Source: Pseudomonas frederiksbergensis
Lineage (GTDB): Bacteria > Pseudomonadota > Gammaproteobacteria > Pseudomonadales > Pseudomonadaceae
Length of the DNA stretch: 64,000 nt
Assembly: GCF_900105495.1 (NCBI RefSeq)
Contig: NZ_FNTF01000002.1
Coordinates: 2,021,501-2,085,500 of the forward strand
Direction of reading: 5' to 3'
The translations under genes were made by a program, and so were the position numbers. The notes under the pieces are model-generated. The model was not told where the DNA came from, searched no databases, and was given only the letters and a program-made list of their open reading frames with translations. Below are positions 1 through 11,689 of this stretch, piece by piece. The stretch's first letter is position 1. Each line of letters starts with the position of its first letter.

Positions 1-108
1 AATTATATGCCCGAAACTGCAGCGTTTGCCTAGAGCGCTGTAACAATAAAAAAATGTTGATTTTTTATCGAGACAAGCGCCCGGGCAACCAGCCAGACAC
101 CTGAGTGC
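1..108. other. Left-edge intergenic region beyond lptB
   Basis: No gene is complete here. The stretch is AT-rich around 45-79, with a run of A, a short loop and a run of T. That could be a weak leftward terminator for lptB or promoter DNA for the next gene. In pseudomonads the next gene is normally rpoN, but it would lie outside the window, so that is inference. Confidence 0.3.
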
Positions 109-834
109 TTACAGGCGGAACTCATGGCCCAGATACACTTCCTTGACCAGGTCGTTGGCCAGGATGGTGGCAGAGTCACCTTCGGCGATCAGCTGGCCAT
201 CGTTGACGATGTAGGCGGTTTCGCAGATATCCAGGGTTTCACGGACGTTGTGGTCAGTGATCAGCACACCAATGCCCTTGGCCTTGAGGTGATAGATGAT
301 CTGCTTGATGTCGCCCACCGAAATCGGGTCCACGCCGGCGAATGGTTCGTCGAGCAGGATGAATTTCGGGTTGGTAGCCAGTGCCCGGGCGATCTCCACG
401 CGGCGGCGTTCACCACCGGACAGGCTCATCCCGAGGTTGTCGCGGATGTGGCTGATGTGGAATTCCTGCAGCAGGCTTTCCAGCTCCTGGCGACGACCGG
501 CCTTGTCGAGTTCCTTGCGGGTCTCGAGGATCGCCATGATGTTGTCGGCTACCGAGAGTTTGCGGAAGATCGATGCTTCTTGCGGAAGATAGCCGATGCC
601 GGCCTTCGCACGACCGTGCATAGGCTGGTGACTGACATCCAGGTCGTCAATCAGTACGCGGCCCTGATCGGCCTGTACCAGGCCGACAATCATGTAAAAG
701 CAGGTGGTCTTGCCGGCGCCGTTGGGACCCAGCAGGCCGACGATCTGACCGCTGTCGATCGACAGGCTGACGTCACGCACGACCTGGCGGCTCTTGTAGC
801 TCTTGGCCAGATGCTGAGCTTTCAGAGTTGCCAT
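109..834 (-). CDS. lptB: LPS export ABC transporter ATP-binding protein LptB
   Basis: Cytoplasmic ATPase of the LptB2FG complex, which extracts lipopolysaccharide from the inner membrane and pushes it along the LptC–LptA bridge. The 241-aa length is typical of LptB. Visible motifs are Walker [10 protein letters not shown] (about residues 36-44), the ABC signature LSGGERRR and Walker [14 protein letters not shown]. It is the last gene of the leftward kdsD–kdsC–lptC–lptA–lptB unit, and its start overlaps the lptA stop by one base. In pseudomonads rpoN usually follows, which would be off the left edge. Confidence 0.97.
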   Translation of the reverse strand: MATLKAQHLAKSYKSRQVVRDVSLSIDSGQIVGLLGPNGAGKTTCFYMIVGLVQADQGRVLIDDLDVSHQPMHGRAKAGIGYLPQEASIFRKLSVADNIMAILETRKELDKAGRRQELESLLQEFHISHIRDNLGMSLSGGERRRVEIARALATNPKFILLDEPFAGVDPISVGDIKQIIYHLKAKGIGVLITDHNVRETLDICETAYIVNDGQLIAEGDSATILANDLVKEVYLGHEFRL

Positions 835-1382
835 TACTGGGCCTTTTGCTCGTCGGTTTTCTTCTTCGGCTGGATCACCATGTCGATGCGCGGACGCGAC
901 TCGGTAACCTTGTTGCCCGTCGCACGACCGGCGCTGGCAAGCTTTTTCACCGTGTCGTAGACGATTTTCTCGCCTTGGGTGACGTTGTTGTCCTTGTCGA
1001 TGACTTTGGCGCGATCGATCAGTACGACGCGGTTTTGCGAGGCGTGGTACTGGATGGTCACTCCGTAGCCCTGAACCGGCTTGGTGTCGCCAGCCGTCTG
1101 CATCTGCTCGAAGTAGGCCAGATTGCCCACCGATGTCACCACGTCGATGTCGCCGGCCGGCGTGCGGGTGATGGTCACAGTATTGCCTTTAACGATCATC
1201 GAGCCCTGGGTAATGATCACGTCACCTTTATAGGTGGCAACACCATTCTTGTCGTCCAGTTGGGCATCGTCGGCCTGGATGCGGATAGGCTGCTCTTGAT
1301 CGTTCGGCAGAGCCCAGGCGCTCACGCTTCCCAGTGCTGCGCTCAGACCGAGCAAAATAGGGAGGGTTTTAACGAGCCTCAT
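834..1382 (-). CDS. lptA: Lipopolysaccharide transport periplasmic protein LptA
   Basis: Periplasmic OstA-fold protein that forms the bridge carrying LPS between the LptBFGC complex and LptDE. The 182-aa product starts with a signal peptide (basic MRLVK, hydrophobic core, cleavage near VSAWA). The mature part has the repeating beta pattern of the family ([21 protein letters not shown]). The C-terminal tail is lysine-rich ([12 protein letters not shown]). It overlaps lptC upstream by 14 nt and touches lptB downstream, so translational coupling is likely. Confidence 0.95.
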   Translation of the reverse strand: MRLVKTLPILLGLSAALGSVSAWALPNDQEQPIRIQADDAQLDDKNGVATYKGDVIITQGSMIVKGNTVTITRTPAGDIDVVTSVGNLAYFEQMQTAGDTKPVQGYGVTIQYHASQNRVVLIDRAKVIDKDNNVTQGEKIVYDTVKKLASAGRATGNKVTESRPRIDMVIQPKKKTDEQKAQ

Positions 1383-1941
1383 ACTGTCCTCTTACGTTCG
1401 ATAGCAGGTGTATCCTGCTTTCTTTCAAATACGCTTTCATTCCCTTGCCAGTCGACACACCACCAGCGCCGTCGATTCTAACGGGTTGCTCGGTCTGCGC
1501 ATATTGCTGCTGCGGGAACACTGTCATGCGGGTGGTGGTAATCAGGGTCTTGCGGTTTTTCTCGTCGAAGCGCGTGATGCGCACCGAGTCAATCAGTTCG
1601 ACCTGGGTGCCGTCGGGGTTCACTTCGCCGTGCTCGCTCTGGACGTGCCATGGGAACTCGGTGCCGCGGAACATGTTCAGGTCGGGGTTGGTCAACAGCG
1701 TCACTTCGGTGGCTTTCAGGTGTTCAACCTTGTCGGACGTCATTTCGTATTGCAGTTTGCCGTCCGGCAGATATTGCACGCTGTGGGCGTTGATCGCGTA
1801 ATAGTCGATCGCCGTTTCATCGATCTTTGCCACCGGCTTGTCGAGGAAGCGTTCCGGACTGATGTTCCAGTAGCCGACCGCGGCGAATATCGCTGCGATG
1901 CAACCGAACACCAGGAATTTGCGAATCTTTTTGCTCAGCAT
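1369..1941 (-). CDS. lptC: LPS export ABC transporter periplasmic protein LptC
   Basis: Bitopic inner-membrane protein that hands LPS from LptB2FG to LptA. I chose the internal ATG giving MLSKKIRKFLVFG (190 aa): a basic segment followed by one membrane span (about residues 8-25) is what the family has, and it removes the overlap with kdsC. The remaining beta-rich domain (YLPDGKLQYEMTSDKVEHL, TRMTVFPQQ) resembles LptC. It lies 7 nt after kdsC and overlaps lptA. Confidence 0.93.
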   Translation of the reverse strand: MLSKKIRKFLVFGCIAAIFAAVGYWNISPERFLDKPVAKIDETAIDYYAINAHSVQYLPDGKLQYEMTSDKVEHLKATEVTLLTNPDLNMFRGTEFPWHVQSEHGEVNPDGTQVELIDSVRITRFDEKNRKTLITTTRMTVFPQQQYAQTEQPVRIDGAGGVSTGKGMKAYLKESRIHLLSNVRGQYEAR

Positions 1942-1948
1942 AGTTGGC

Positions 1949-2473
1949 TCACAGGTACGCGGCGTTTGCCGCATCGAGGCGGCCCTGCGCGCGCAGGATC
2001 AATTCGCAGAATTCGCGAGCGGCACCCTCGCCGCCGCGGGCCTGGGTGATGCCGTGGGCATGTTCACGGACGAAACTGGCAGCGCTTGCCACCGCCATGC
2101 CCAGGCCGACGCGGCGAATCACCGGCAGGTCCGGCAGGTCGTCACCGAGATAGGCGACTTGCTCATAGCTTAGGTTGAGTTGGGCAAGAAGCTCGTCCAG
2201 CACCACCAGTTTGTCTTCGCGCCCCTGGTACAGATGTGGAATGCCGAGGTTCTTCGCGCGTCGCTCGACCACCGGGGTCTTGCGGCCGCTGATGATAGCG
2301 GTCTGCACGCCAGCTGCCATCAACATCTTGATGCCTTGGCCGTCGAGGGTGTTGAACGTCTTGAATTCGCTGCCGTCTTCGAGGAAGTACAGGCGTCCGT
2401 CGGTCAGTACGCCATCGACGTCAAAAACTGCCAGTTTGATGTTCTTGCCGCGTTGCAGCAGGTCGGTGCTCAT
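1949..2473 (-). CDS. kdsC: 3-deoxy-D-manno-octulosonate 8-phosphate phosphatase KdsC
   Basis: HAD-superfamily phosphatase that converts Kdo-8-phosphate to Kdo, the sugar joining lipid A to core LPS. The nucleophile motif FDVDGVLTDG (about residues 17-26), the threonine/serine motif region IISGRKTP and the late acidic motif YLGDDLPDLP mark a C0-type HAD enzyme of about 174 aa. The ATG at 2473 overlaps the kdsD stop (TGATG); a GTG one codon upstream is possible but less likely. It sits between kdsD and lptC, the usual gammaproteobacterial order. Confidence 0.96.
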   Translation of the reverse strand: MSTDLLQRGKNIKLAVFDVDGVLTDGRLYFLEDGSEFKTFNTLDGQGIKMLMAAGVQTAIISGRKTPVVERRAKNLGIPHLYQGREDKLVVLDELLAQLNLSYEQVAYLGDDLPDLPVIRRVGLGMAVASAASFVREHAHGITQARGGEGAAREFCELILRAQGRLDAANAAYL

Positions 2474-3447
2474 CACATTACTCCTGCGCGCAGCAGATCG
2501 GACAGGTTGAAGGCGCCGATCGGTCGGTCCTCCTTGTCCACCACCACCAGCGCGTTGATTCGATGGTCTTCCATGATTTTCAGAGCCTCGGCTGCGAGCA
2601 TGTCGGCCCGGGCGGTCTTGCCGTGGACGGTCATGACCTCGTCGATGGTCGTATGGTGGATGTCGATGGTCCGGTCAAGGGTGCGGCGCAAGTCGCCGTC
2701 GGTGAAGATCCCGGCCAGTTTGCCGTCGGCCTCCACGATCGCGGTCATGCCCAGGCCCTTGCGGGTCATTTCCATCAAGGCGTCCTTGAGTAGCGTGCCA
2801 CGTTGCACCTGGGGCAGTTCTGCGCCGGCGTGCATGACGGTTTCCACTTTCAGCAGCAGGCGTCGGCCAAGCGCGCCGCCAGGGTGGGAAAAGGCGAAAT
2901 CTTCGGCGGTAAAACCGCGGGCTTCCAGCAGCGCAACGGCCAGGGCGTCGCCCATGACCAGCGCGGCGGTGGTCGACGAGGTCGGTGCCAGGTTGAGCGG
3001 ACAGGCTTCATGCTCGACATGCACGTTGAGGTTGACCTCGGCAGCCTTCGCCAGCGGTGAGTCAGGATTGCCGGTCATGCTGATCAATTGAATGCCCAGG
3101 CGTTTGATCAGCGGCAGCAGGGTGACGATTTCATTGGTAGAGCCGGAGTTCGACAGCGCCAGGATGATGTCGTCGCGGGTGATCATGCCCATGTCGCCGT
3201 GGCTGGCTTCGGCCGGGTGCACGAAAAAGGCCGTAGTGCCGGTGCTGGCCAGGGTGGCGGCGATCTTGTTGCCGATGTGCCCCGATTTGCCCATGCCGAC
3301 CACGACCACGCGCCCTTTGCTGGCCAGAATCATCTCGCAAGCGCGTACGAAATCTGCGTCGATACGGGGCAGCAAGCCTTGTACGGCTTCCAGTTCGAGG
3401 CGGACGGTGCGTTGTGCTGATTGAATCAGGTCGCTGGATTGGCTCAT
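2473..3447 (-). CDS. kdsD: D-arabinose 5-phosphate isomerase (KpsF/GutQ family)
   Basis: Interconverts ribulose-5-phosphate and arabinose-5-phosphate, the first step toward Kdo. The 324-aa protein has an N-terminal SIS domain (VVVGMGKSGHIGNKIAATLAS, ALSNSGSTNE) and two C-terminal CBS domains (TIDEVMTVHGKTARADMLAAE; LVVVDKEDRPIGAFN). The frame stays open for 178 codons upstream, but that part resembles no protein; the conserved start is ATG at 3447 (MSQSSDLIQSAQ). First gene of the Kdo/LPS-export unit. Confidence 0.96.
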   Translation of the reverse strand: MSQSSDLIQSAQRTVRLELEAVQGLLPRIDADFVRACEMILASKGRVVVVGMGKSGHIGNKIAATLASTGTTAFFVHPAEASHGDMGMITRDDIILALSNSGSTNEIVTLLPLIKRLGIQLISMTGNPDSPLAKAAEVNLNVHVEHEACPLNLAPTSSTTAALVMGDALAVALLEARGFTAEDFAFSHPGGALGRRLLLKVETVMHAGAELPQVQRGTLLKDALMEMTRKGLGMTAIVEADGKLAGIFTDGDLRRTLDRTIDIHHTTIDEVMTVHGKTARADMLAAEALKIMEDHRINALVVVDKEDRPIGAFNLSDLLRAGVM

Positions 3448-3723
3448 GTCAGAAATCGTATAGCCTGATGAAAAGGCGGCGATTATAACGGTAATGATCG
3501 AAACCCTCACGCAAGTTCGTCGCGCTTTGTCATTCCCTGTTACCGAATACGCCCAAATAGAAGCTTTTACCCCTTCATGTTGCTCAACATGGCCTGGCTT
3601 GGGCCTTGGGCGCTTGGCCTTTGCAGTGATATAGTTCGCCGCCAGTTCGGCCTGCCCGGGAGGTATGTGCTTTCGCCAGAAAGCCAGGCGTCCGAGTGAG
3701 AGGCTGCATCGCAAGGAGTTTAG
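3448..3723. other. Divergent intergenic region between kdsD and mlaF
   Basis: 276 bp separate two divergently transcribed envelope units, so both promoters should lie here. No gene, terminator or strong repeat was recognised. A purine-rich ribosome-binding sequence (AAGGAG) precedes the mlaF ATG. Confidence 0.5.
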
Positions 3724-4533
3724 ATGAGTGCCGATAAAGCCTACGCGGTCGAGCTGAAGGGACTGACCTTCAAGCGCGGAACGCGCAGCATTTTCAATAA
3801 CGTCGATATACGTATCCCGCGCGGCAAGGTCACCGGCATCATGGGCCCTTCCGGGTGTGGCAAGACTACGCTGCTGCGGCTGATGGGCGCACAGTTGCGG
3901 CCCACCAAAGGCGAAGTCTGGGTCAATGGACAGAACCTGCCGAAACTGTCGCGCAGTGACCTGTTCGATGCGCGAAAGCACATGGGCGTGCTGTTTCAGA
4001 GTGGTGCGCTGTTCACCGATCTCGATGTGTTCGAGAACGTTGCCTTTCCGCTACGCGTTCATACCGAGCTGCCGGAAGAAATGATCCGGGACATCGTCCT
4101 GCTCAAATTGCAGGCAGTGGGCTTGCGTGGCGCCATCGACCTGATGCCTGACGAGTTGTCCGGCGGCATGAAACGTCGTGTCGCTCTGGCCCGGGCGATT
4201 GCCCTCGATCCGCAAATCCTCATGTATGACGAGCCCTTTGTCGGCCAGGACCCCATCGCCATGGGTGTGCTGGTGCGCCTGATCCGCCTGCTCAACGATG
4301 CGCTGGGCATCACCAGTATCGTGGTCTCCCACGACTTGGCCGAGACTGCGAGCATCGCCGATTACATCTATGTCGTCGGCGAAGGCCAGGTATTGGGGCA
4401 GGGCACTCCCGAGGAACTGATGAACTCGCAGGAGCCACGCATCCGTCAATTCATGACAGGCGAGCCTGACGGTCCCGTCGCCTATCACTTTCCAGCGACG
4501 GATTACCGCGCAGATCTTCTGGGGAAGCGTTGA
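3724..4533 (+). CDS. mlaF: Phospholipid transport ABC ATPase MlaF
   Basis: ATPase of the MlaFEDB complex in the inner membrane, which moves glycerophospholipids between inner and outer membranes to keep outer-membrane lipid asymmetry. The 269-aa protein has Walker [10 protein letters not shown] (residues 41-49), signature [14 protein letters not shown] and Walker [13 protein letters not shown]. It is the first gene of mlaFEDCB; its stop overlaps the mlaE start (TGATG). Confidence 0.96.
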   Translation: MSADKAYAVELKGLTFKRGTRSIFNNVDIRIPRGKVTGIMGPSGCGKTTLLRLMGAQLRPTKGEVWVNGQNLPKLSRSDLFDARKHMGVLFQSGALFTDLDVFENVAFPLRVHTELPEEMIRDIVLLKLQAVGLRGAIDLMPDELSGGMKRRVALARAIALDPQILMYDEPFVGQDPIAMGVLVRLIRLLNDALGITSIVVSHDLAETASIADYIYVVGEGQVLGQGTPEELMNSQEPRIRQFMTGEPDGPVAYHFPATDYRADLLGKR

Positions 4534-5330
4534 TGCGCAAGATTTCACTGATAGAACGGGTTCGCAGGTTCGGCCACTCTGGCATTGACGTGCTGGGAGT
4601 GTTCGGCCGTTCGGCGATATTCCTGTTTCATGCCTTGCTTGGCCGTGGCGGCATTGGCGGCGGTTTTGGCTTGCTGATCAAGCAACTGCATTCGGTGGGC
4701 GTGATGTCCCTGGTGATCATTGTGGTCTCCGGGGTATTCATCGGCATGGTGCTGGCGCTGCAAGGCTTCAATATTCTGTCCAGCTACGGTTCGGAGCAGG
4801 CGGTCGGCCAGATGGTTGCGCTGACGCTGTTGCGCGAACTGGGGCCTGTGGTCACGGCATTGCTGTTCGCCGGGCGCGCCGGTTCGGCTTTGACTGCTGA
4901 AATCGGCAACATGAAGTCCACCGAGCAGTTGTCCAGTCTGGAAATGATTGGTGTCGACCCGCTCAAGTACATCATTGCCCCGCGCCTGTGGGCCGGCTTC
5001 ATTTCCCTGCCGGTGCTGGCGATGATCTTCAGCGTGGTGGGCATCTGGGGTGGTTCGTGGGTGGCCGTCGACTGGCTGGGGGTCTATGAAGGTTCCTACT
5101 GGTCCAACATGCAGAACAGCGTGACCTTTGCTGACGATGTGCTCAACGGCATCATCAAAAGCATCGTTTTCGCCTTTGTCGTGACCTGGATTGCCGTATT
5201 CCAAGGCTATGACTGCGAGCCCACTTCCGAGGGGATCAGTCGTGCCACTACCAAGACCGTGGTGTATGCCTCTTTGGCTGTACTCGGCCTGGACTTTATT
5301 CTGACCGCCTTGATGTTTGGAGATTTCTGA
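4533..5330 (+). CDS. mlaE: Phospholipid transport permease MlaE
   Basis: Multi-pass inner-membrane permease of the Mla phospholipid transporter. The 265-aa protein shows hydrophobic spans and the conserved [18 protein letters not shown] and [12 protein letters not shown] segments of the MlaE/TTG2B family. ATG at 4533 was chosen over a TTG one codon earlier because it overlaps the mlaF stop. The mlaD ATG overlaps its own stop. Confidence 0.96.
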   Translation: MRKISLIERVRRFGHSGIDVLGVFGRSAIFLFHALLGRGGIGGGFGLLIKQLHSVGVMSLVIIVVSGVFIGMVLALQGFNILSSYGSEQAVGQMVALTLLRELGPVVTALLFAGRAGSALTAEIGNMKSTEQLSSLEMIGVDPLKYIIAPRLWAGFISLPVLAMIFSVVGIWGGSWVAVDWLGVYEGSYWSNMQNSVTFADDVLNGIIKSIVFAFVVTWIAVFQGYDCEPTSEGISRATTKTVVYASLAVLGLDFILTALMFGDF

Positions 5331-5797
5331 TGCAAAACCGCACCCTGGAAATCGGTGTCGGCCTTTTCTTGCTGGCTGGCATCCTGGCTTTGCTGTTGCT
5401 GGCGTTGCGGGTAAGTGGCCTGTCCCCGAGCGCAACCACCGACACTTATAAACTTTATGCGTATTTCGACAATATCGCCGGTTTGACTGTCAGAGCTAAA
5501 GTGACCATGGCCGGTGTGACCATCGGCAAGGTCACGGCGATCGATCTGGACCGCGACAGTTTCACCGGCCGAGTGACCATGCAGCTGGAAAAACGCGTAG
5601 ATAACCTGCCGACTGATTCCACTGCATCTATCCTGACCGCTGGCCTGTTGGGCGAGAAGTACATTGGTCTCAGCGTGGGCGGCGAAGAAGGCTTGCTCAA
5701 GGATGGCTCAACCATCCACGACACACAGTCGTCGCTGGTACTCGAAGACCTGATCGGTAAATTTCTGCTCAATACCGTTAGTAAAGACGCCAAATGA
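5330..5797 (+). CDS. mlaD: Phospholipid transport MCE-domain protein MlaD
   Basis: Hexameric MCE protein anchored in the inner membrane that forms the periplasmic lipid channel above MlaE. The 155-aa product has one N-terminal membrane helix (about residues 7-28, IGVGLFLLAGILALLLLAL) and one MCE domain (YFDNIAGLTVRAKVTMAGVTIGKV). The end, VLEDLIGKFLLNTVSK, matches the usual amphipathic C-terminal helix. Tightly packed in the mla operon. Confidence 0.96.
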   Translation: MQNRTLEIGVGLFLLAGILALLLLALRVSGLSPSATTDTYKLYAYFDNIAGLTVRAKVTMAGVTIGKVTAIDLDRDSFTGRVTMQLEKRVDNLPTDSTASILTAGLLGEKYIGLSVGGEEGLLKDGSTIHDTQSSLVLEDLIGKFLLNTVSKDAK

Positions 5798-5808
5798 GGA
5801 GCCTTTGA

Positions 5809-6465
5809 ATGATCTCTACCTTGCGACGTGGCCTGTTGGTATTACTCGCGGCCCTGCCGTTGATGGCTAACGCCGTGGCAGCGCCCTCAGCGCACGATAT
5901 CGTGCAGGACACCACCAATCGGCTACTTGCCGATCTGTCGGCCAATAAAGAGAAGTACAAGCAAGACCCGCAAGACTTCTATGCGGCGCTGAACACCATC
6001 GTCGGACCTGTTGTGGATGCCGAGGGCATTTCCAAGAGCATCATGACGGTCAAATATTCGCGCAAAGCCACGCCTGCGCAAATGAAGACCTTTGAAGAAA
6101 ACTTCAAAAAGGGTCTGTTCCAGTTCTATGGCAACGCTTTGCTTGAGTACAACAATCAGGGGATCGTCGTCGACCCTGCCAAGGATGAGTCGGGAAACCG
6201 TACAAGTGTTGCCATGACGGTCAAGGGCACCAACGGCGCGATTTATCCTGTGTCCTACACACTCGAAAAGATCAACGGCGAGTGGAAGTTGCGCAACGTG
6301 ATCATCAACGGCATCAACATCGGCAAGCTGTTCCGCGATCAGTTCGCTGATGCGATGCAGCGCAATGGCAACGACCTGGACAAGACCATCAATGGTTGGG
6401 CCGGGGAAGTCGCCAAGGCCAAGGAAGCCAGCCAGAAGCAAGCACCCGAGACGCAAGCTCAATGA
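5809..6465 (+). CDS. mlaC: Periplasmic phospholipid carrier MlaC
   Basis: Soluble carrier that shuttles phospholipids between the outer-membrane MlaA site and the MlaFEDB complex. The 218-aa precursor begins with a signal peptide (MISTLRRGLLVLLAALPLMANAVA). The mature protein has the MlaC/Ttg2 pattern (ITVDAEGISKSIM-like region, YTLEKINGEWKLRNVIINGIN). The tail is rich in A, K and Q. A GAGG-type ribosome-binding site lies before the ATG. Its stop overlaps the mlaB start (ATGA). Confidence 0.95.
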   Translation: MISTLRRGLLVLLAALPLMANAVAAPSAHDIVQDTTNRLLADLSANKEKYKQDPQDFYAALNTIVGPVVDAEGISKSIMTVKYSRKATPAQMKTFEENFKKGLFQFYGNALLEYNNQGIVVDPAKDESGNRTSVAMTVKGTNGAIYPVSYTLEKINGEWKLRNVIINGINIGKLFRDQFADAMQRNGNDLDKTINGWAGEVAKAKEASQKQAPETQAQ

Positions 6466-6767
6466 GTGTGTCGGCGATTCGCATGAGCGAATCCGGCGAG
6501 CTGATGCTCAGCGGCATGCTGGATTACCGCACTGGCCCCGGTTTGCGTAAACAGGGGCAGGCGCTGATCAAATCCAGCAAGGCCGCTGCGCTGGTAGTCG
6601 ATTGTTCGGCAGTGTTGAAGTCCAGCAGTGTCGGCTTGTCGCTGCTGCTGTGCTTCATGCGTGATGCAGAGGCGGCCGGCAAGGCGCTGAGCATCCGCGG
6701 GATGCCAGAAGACATGCGTGAAATCGCTCAGGTCAGTGAACTGACCGAGTTGTTGGCGCATCCCTAA
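6462..6767 (+). CDS. mlaB: STAS-domain protein MlaB
   Basis: Small cytoplasmic STAS protein that binds MlaF and supports assembly and activity of the Mla ATPase. The ATG at 6462 overlaps the mlaC stop and gives 101 aa. The central segment ALVVDCSAVLKSSSVGLSLLLCFMRDAEA is the STAS core, with serines where the regulatory Thr/Ser of the family lies. Last gene of mlaFEDCB; a terminator-like hairpin follows. Confidence 0.94.
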   Translation: MSVSAIRMSESGELMLSGMLDYRTGPGLRKQGQALIKSSKAAALVVDCSAVLKSSSVGLSLLLCFMRDAEAAGKALSIRGMPEDMREIAQVSELTELLAHP

Positions 6768-6779
6768 CCGCATCTATAA

Positions 6780-6836
6780 AGAAGCCCCCCGTCAGAGTCC
6801 TGCTTCGCGGGGTTCGCAGGCGCGGGGCTTTTTTGT
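6780..6836 (+). terminator. Intrinsic terminator after mlaFEDCB
   Basis: GAAGCCCC and GGGGCTTTTTT form the outer stem, with a second small hairpin (CCTGC…GCAGG) inside the loop and a T tract at the end. It lies 13 bp after the mlaB stop and before ibaG. Confidence 0.7.
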
Positions 6837-6880
6837 ATGATGTCCGACCCGCGCGCACAGGGCGCCGATTGAGGTTGAGC

Positions 6881-8408
<1,528 letters not shown>

Positions 8409-8535
8409 TTTCTGCTGCATGGGCGCAGGGACGCGCCCGTTGAATTCGTTTCAAGTCGAGCCGTTTCCGGCTCGATGTGTGTCCGGCGCCATTTGCGACC
8501 GGGCATGAGTACCTTGATAAGGACTGACGTTTCCC

Positions 8536-9171
8536 ATGTTGACCATCGCACTGTCCAAGGGCCGCATCCTTGACGACACCCTGCCGCTTCTGGCTGAAGC
8601 GGGCATCGTGCCGACCGAGAATCCGGACAAGAGCCGCAAGCTGATTATCCCCACGACCCAGGCCGATGTACGTCTGCTGATCGTGCGCGCCACCGATGTA
8701 CCGACTTACGTCGAACATGGTGCCGCTGACCTGGGCGTCGCCGGTAAAGATGTGCTGATGGAATATGGCGGCCAGGGTTTGTACGAGCCGTTGGACCTGC
8801 GAATTGCCCTCTGCAAGCTGATGACCGCCGGCCGTGTCGGTGATGTCGAGCCCAAGGGCCGCCTGCGTGTGGCGACCAAATTCGTCAACGTTGCCAAGCG
8901 CTACTACGCCGAACAGGGCCGTCAGGTCGACATCATCAAGCTCTATGGCTCGATGGAACTGGCGCCGCTGATCGGTCTGGCAGACAAGATCATCGACGTG
9001 GTCGACACCGGCAACACCCTGCGCGCCAATGGCCTGGAACCCCAGGATTTCATTGCCGACATCAGCTCCCGGCTGATCGTGAACAAAGCTTCGATGAAAA
9101 TGCAGCATGCCCGTATCCAGGCGTTGATCGACACCCTGCGCAAGGCAGTGGAGTCTCGACACCGCGGCTGA
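8536..9171 (+). CDS. hisG: ATP phosphoribosyltransferase, short form HisG
   Basis: Catalyses the first step of histidine synthesis, ATP + PRPP to phosphoribosyl-ATP. At 211 aa it is the short HisG-S form, which lacks the C-terminal regulatory domain and by family knowledge works with a separate HisZ subunit; no hisZ is in this window. The start [19 protein letters not shown] and the PRPP-binding segment [14 protein letters not shown] are typical. Confidence 0.96.
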   Translation: MLTIALSKGRILDDTLPLLAEAGIVPTENPDKSRKLIIPTTQADVRLLIVRATDVPTYVEHGAADLGVAGKDVLMEYGGQGLYEPLDLRIALCKLMTAGRVGDVEPKGRLRVATKFVNVAKRYYAEQGRQVDIIKLYGSMELAPLIGLADKIIDVVDTGNTLRANGLEPQDFIADISSRLIVNKASMKMQHARIQALIDTLRKAVESRHRG

Positions 9172-9224
9172 TTTACCTGCGCGACGTTAAGTCGCGCCCG
9201 TCTATCCGCCTCATAGCCAGAATT

Positions 9225-9274
9225 CTCAGGTGCCCAAGCGGATCGATGGTAGCTTCGGGTACCTGAGTTTTTTG
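9225..9274 (+). terminator. Terminator or attenuator hairpin between hisG and hisD
   Basis: CTCAGGTGCCCAAG pairs with CTTCGGGTACCTGAG with two mismatches, followed by TTTTTT. It stands 54 bp after the hisG stop and 23 bp before the hisD start. By structure it is an intrinsic terminator; whether it is read through is unknown. Confidence 0.7.
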
Positions 9275-9296
9275 CCATTCCTATGAGGCTCTCGCT

Positions 9297-10622
9297 ATGA
9301 CCGCACCGACTGCAATTCGCCGACTCAACGCTGCTGACCCGGATTTCGCACATCATCTGGATCATCTGCTGAGCTGGGAAAGTGTGTCCGACGACTCGGT
9401 CAATCAGCGGGTGCTGGACATCATCAAGGCCGTGCGTGAGCGTGGCGATGCGGCGCTGGTGGAGTTCACCCAGAAGTTCGACGGCCTGCAGGTCGCGTCC
9501 ATGGCGGACCTGATCCTGCCTCGTGAGCGCCTGGAACTGGCCCTGACCCGAATCACCGTGCCGCAGCGTGAAGCGCTGGAAAAAGCCGCGTCCCGAGTAC
9601 GCAGCTACCACGAGAAACAGAAGCAGGATTCCTGGACCTACACCGAAGCCGACGGCACCGTGCTCGGCCAGAAGGTCACGCCGCTGGATCGCGCCGGTCT
9701 GTACGTACCCGGCGGCAAGGCGTCGTACCCGTCCTCGGTACTGATGAACGCGATTCCGGCCAAGGTGGCCGGCGTGACCGAAGTGGTCATGGTGGTGCCG
9801 ACGCCGCGTGGCGAAATCAACGAGCTGGTGCTGGCCGCCGCTTGCATCGCCGGCGTCGACCGGGTGTTCACCATCGGCGGCGCCCAAGCGGTCGCGGCGC
9901 TGGCTTACGGCACCGAAAGCGTGCCGAAGGTCGACAAGGTGGTCGGTCCGGGCAACATCTATGTTGCCACCGCCAAGCGCCACGTGTTCGGTCAGGTCGG
10001 CATCGACATGATCGCCGGCCCCTCCGAAATCCTCGTGGTCTGCGACGGTCAGACGGATCCGGACTGGATCGCCATGGACCTGTTCTCCCAGGCCGAGCAC
10101 GACGAAGACGCCCAGGCGATCCTGGTCAGCCCGGACGCCGAGTTCCTCGACAAGGTCGCCGCCAGCATCGCCAAACTGCTGCCGACCATGGAACGCGCCG
10201 AGATCATCGAAACGTCGATCAATGGCCGTGGTGCGCTGATCAAGGTCCGCGACATGGACCAGGCCATGGAAGTGGCCAACCGCATCGCACCGGAACACCT
10301 TGAGTTGTCCGTTGCTGATCCGCAGGCCTGGCTGCCGAAGATTCGCCACGCGGGTGCGATCTTCATGGGTCGTCACACCTCCGAGGCCTTGGGCGACTAC
10401 TGCGCCGGCCCGAACCACGTGCTGCCGACCTCCGGCACCGCGCGTTTCTCCTCGCCGCTGGGTGTCTACGACTTCCAGAAGCGTTCGTCGATCATCTTCT
10501 GCTCCGAGCAGGGTGCGTCGGAACTGGGCAAAACCGCTTCCGTGCTGGCCCGTGGCGAGTCGTTGACCGCTCACGCGCGCAGTGCCGAATACCGCATCGT
10601 TGACGATAAGAAGGACAGCTAA
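9297..10622 (+). CDS. hisD: Histidinol dehydrogenase HisD
   Basis: Zn- and NAD-dependent enzyme making the last two oxidations from histidinol to histidine. The 441-aa length is normal. Characteristic motifs are [60 protein letters not shown] and [23 protein letters not shown], which carries histidine ligands. A good ribosome-binding site (TATGAGG) precedes the ATG. hisC follows after 2 nt, so the two are co-transcribed. Confidence 0.98.
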   Translation: MTAPTAIRRLNAADPDFAHHLDHLLSWESVSDDSVNQRVLDIIKAVRERGDAALVEFTQKFDGLQVASMADLILPRERLELALTRITVPQREALEKAASRVRSYHEKQKQDSWTYTEADGTVLGQKVTPLDRAGLYVPGGKASYPSSVLMNAIPAKVAGVTEVVMVVPTPRGEINELVLAAACIAGVDRVFTIGGAQAVAALAYGTESVPKVDKVVGPGNIYVATAKRHVFGQVGIDMIAGPSEILVVCDGQTDPDWIAMDLFSQAEHDEDAQAILVSPDAEFLDKVAASIAKLLPTMERAEIIETSINGRGALIKVRDMDQAMEVANRIAPEHLELSVADPQAWLPKIRHAGAIFMGRHTSEALGDYCAGPNHVLPTSGTARFSSPLGVYDFQKRSSIIFCSEQGASELGKTASVLARGESLTAHARSAEYRIVDDKKDS

Positions 10623-10624
10623 GC

Positions 10625-11677
10625 ATGAGTAAATTCTGGAGTCCCTTCGTCAAGAATCTGGTGCCTTACGTGCCGGGCGAGCAGCCGAAACTGGCGAAAC
10701 TGGTGAAGCTCAACACCAACGAAAACCCGTACGGTCCATCGCCAAAAGCCTTGGCGGCGATGCAGACCGAACTGAATGACAACTTGCGTCTGTACCCGGA
10801 CCCGAACAGCGATCTGCTGAAAAACGCAGTAGCCAGTTATTACGGCGTGCAGAGCAATCAGGTATTTCTCGGCAACGGTTCCGACGAAGTACTGGCGCAC
10901 ATCTTTCACGGCTTGCTGCAACACGATCATCCAGTGCTGTTCCCGGACATCAGCTACAGCTTCTATCCGGTTTACTGCGGGTTGTACGGCATTGCCTTCG
11001 ACGCGGTGCCGCTGGACGAGCAATTCCAGATCAACCCGGCGGACTACGCCAAGCCGAACGGCGGGATCATCTTCCCGAATCCGAACGCACCGACGGGCTG
11101 CCTGTTGGCGCTGGACGCGGTTGAGCAAATCCTCAAGGCGAGCCCGGATTCAGTAGTCGTGGTGGATGAGGCTTACATCGATTTCGGTGGTGAGACGGCG
11201 ATCAGTCTGGTGGATCGTTATCCAAACCTGCTGGTGACCCAGACCCTGTCCAAGTCCCGTTCGCTGGCCGGCCTGAGGGTGGGGCTGGCGGTGGGGCACC
11301 CGGACCTGATCGAGGCGCTGGAGCGGATCAAGAACAGCTTCAACTCCTATCCGCTGGATCGTCTGGCAAATGTCGGTGCAGCCGCAGCGTTCGAAGATCG
11401 CGAGTACTTCGACAAGACCTGCCGGTTGGTCATCGAGCATCGTGAAAAGGTCGTTGCGCAACTGCAAGCGAAAGGCTTTGAAGTGTTGCCGTCGGCGGCG
11501 AACTTCATCTTCGCCCGTCATCCGAAACACGATGCGGCAGGGCTGGCGGCGAAGTTGCGTGAGCAAGGCGTGATCGTTCGGCACTTCAAGCAGGAACGGA
11601 TTGCCCAGTTCCTGCGGATTTCCATCGGTACGCCAGAACAGAATCAGGCGCTGATCGACGGCCTCGGCTACCTGTAA
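10625..11677 (+). CDS. hisC: Histidinol-phosphate aminotransferase HisC
   Basis: PLP enzyme of fold type I that converts imidazole-acetol phosphate and glutamate to histidinol phosphate. The 350-aa protein shows [14 protein letters not shown] near the N-terminus, [11 protein letters not shown], the NPNAPTG loop, [10 protein letters not shown] and the PLP lysine in [14 protein letters not shown]. Last gene of the hisD–hisC pair; a REP pair follows. Confidence 0.97.
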   Translation: MSKFWSPFVKNLVPYVPGEQPKLAKLVKLNTNENPYGPSPKALAAMQTELNDNLRLYPDPNSDLLKNAVASYYGVQSNQVFLGNGSDEVLAHIFHGLLQHDHPVLFPDISYSFYPVYCGLYGIAFDAVPLDEQFQINPADYAKPNGGIIFPNPNAPTGCLLALDAVEQILKASPDSVVVVDEAYIDFGGETAISLVDRYPNLLVTQTLSKSRSLAGLRVGLAVGHPDLIEALERIKNSFNSYPLDRLANVGAAAAFEDREYFDKTCRLVIEHREKVVAQLQAKGFEVLPSAANFIFARHPKHDAAGLAAKLREQGVIVRHFKQERIAQFLRISIGTPEQNQALIDGLGYL

Positions 11678-11689
11678 GGCTTCCCCGAT

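Noticed and set aside
8943..10574. 543-codon minus-strand frame opposite hisG and hisD
   Set aside because: Antisense shadow of hisD; no start signal or family resemblance.
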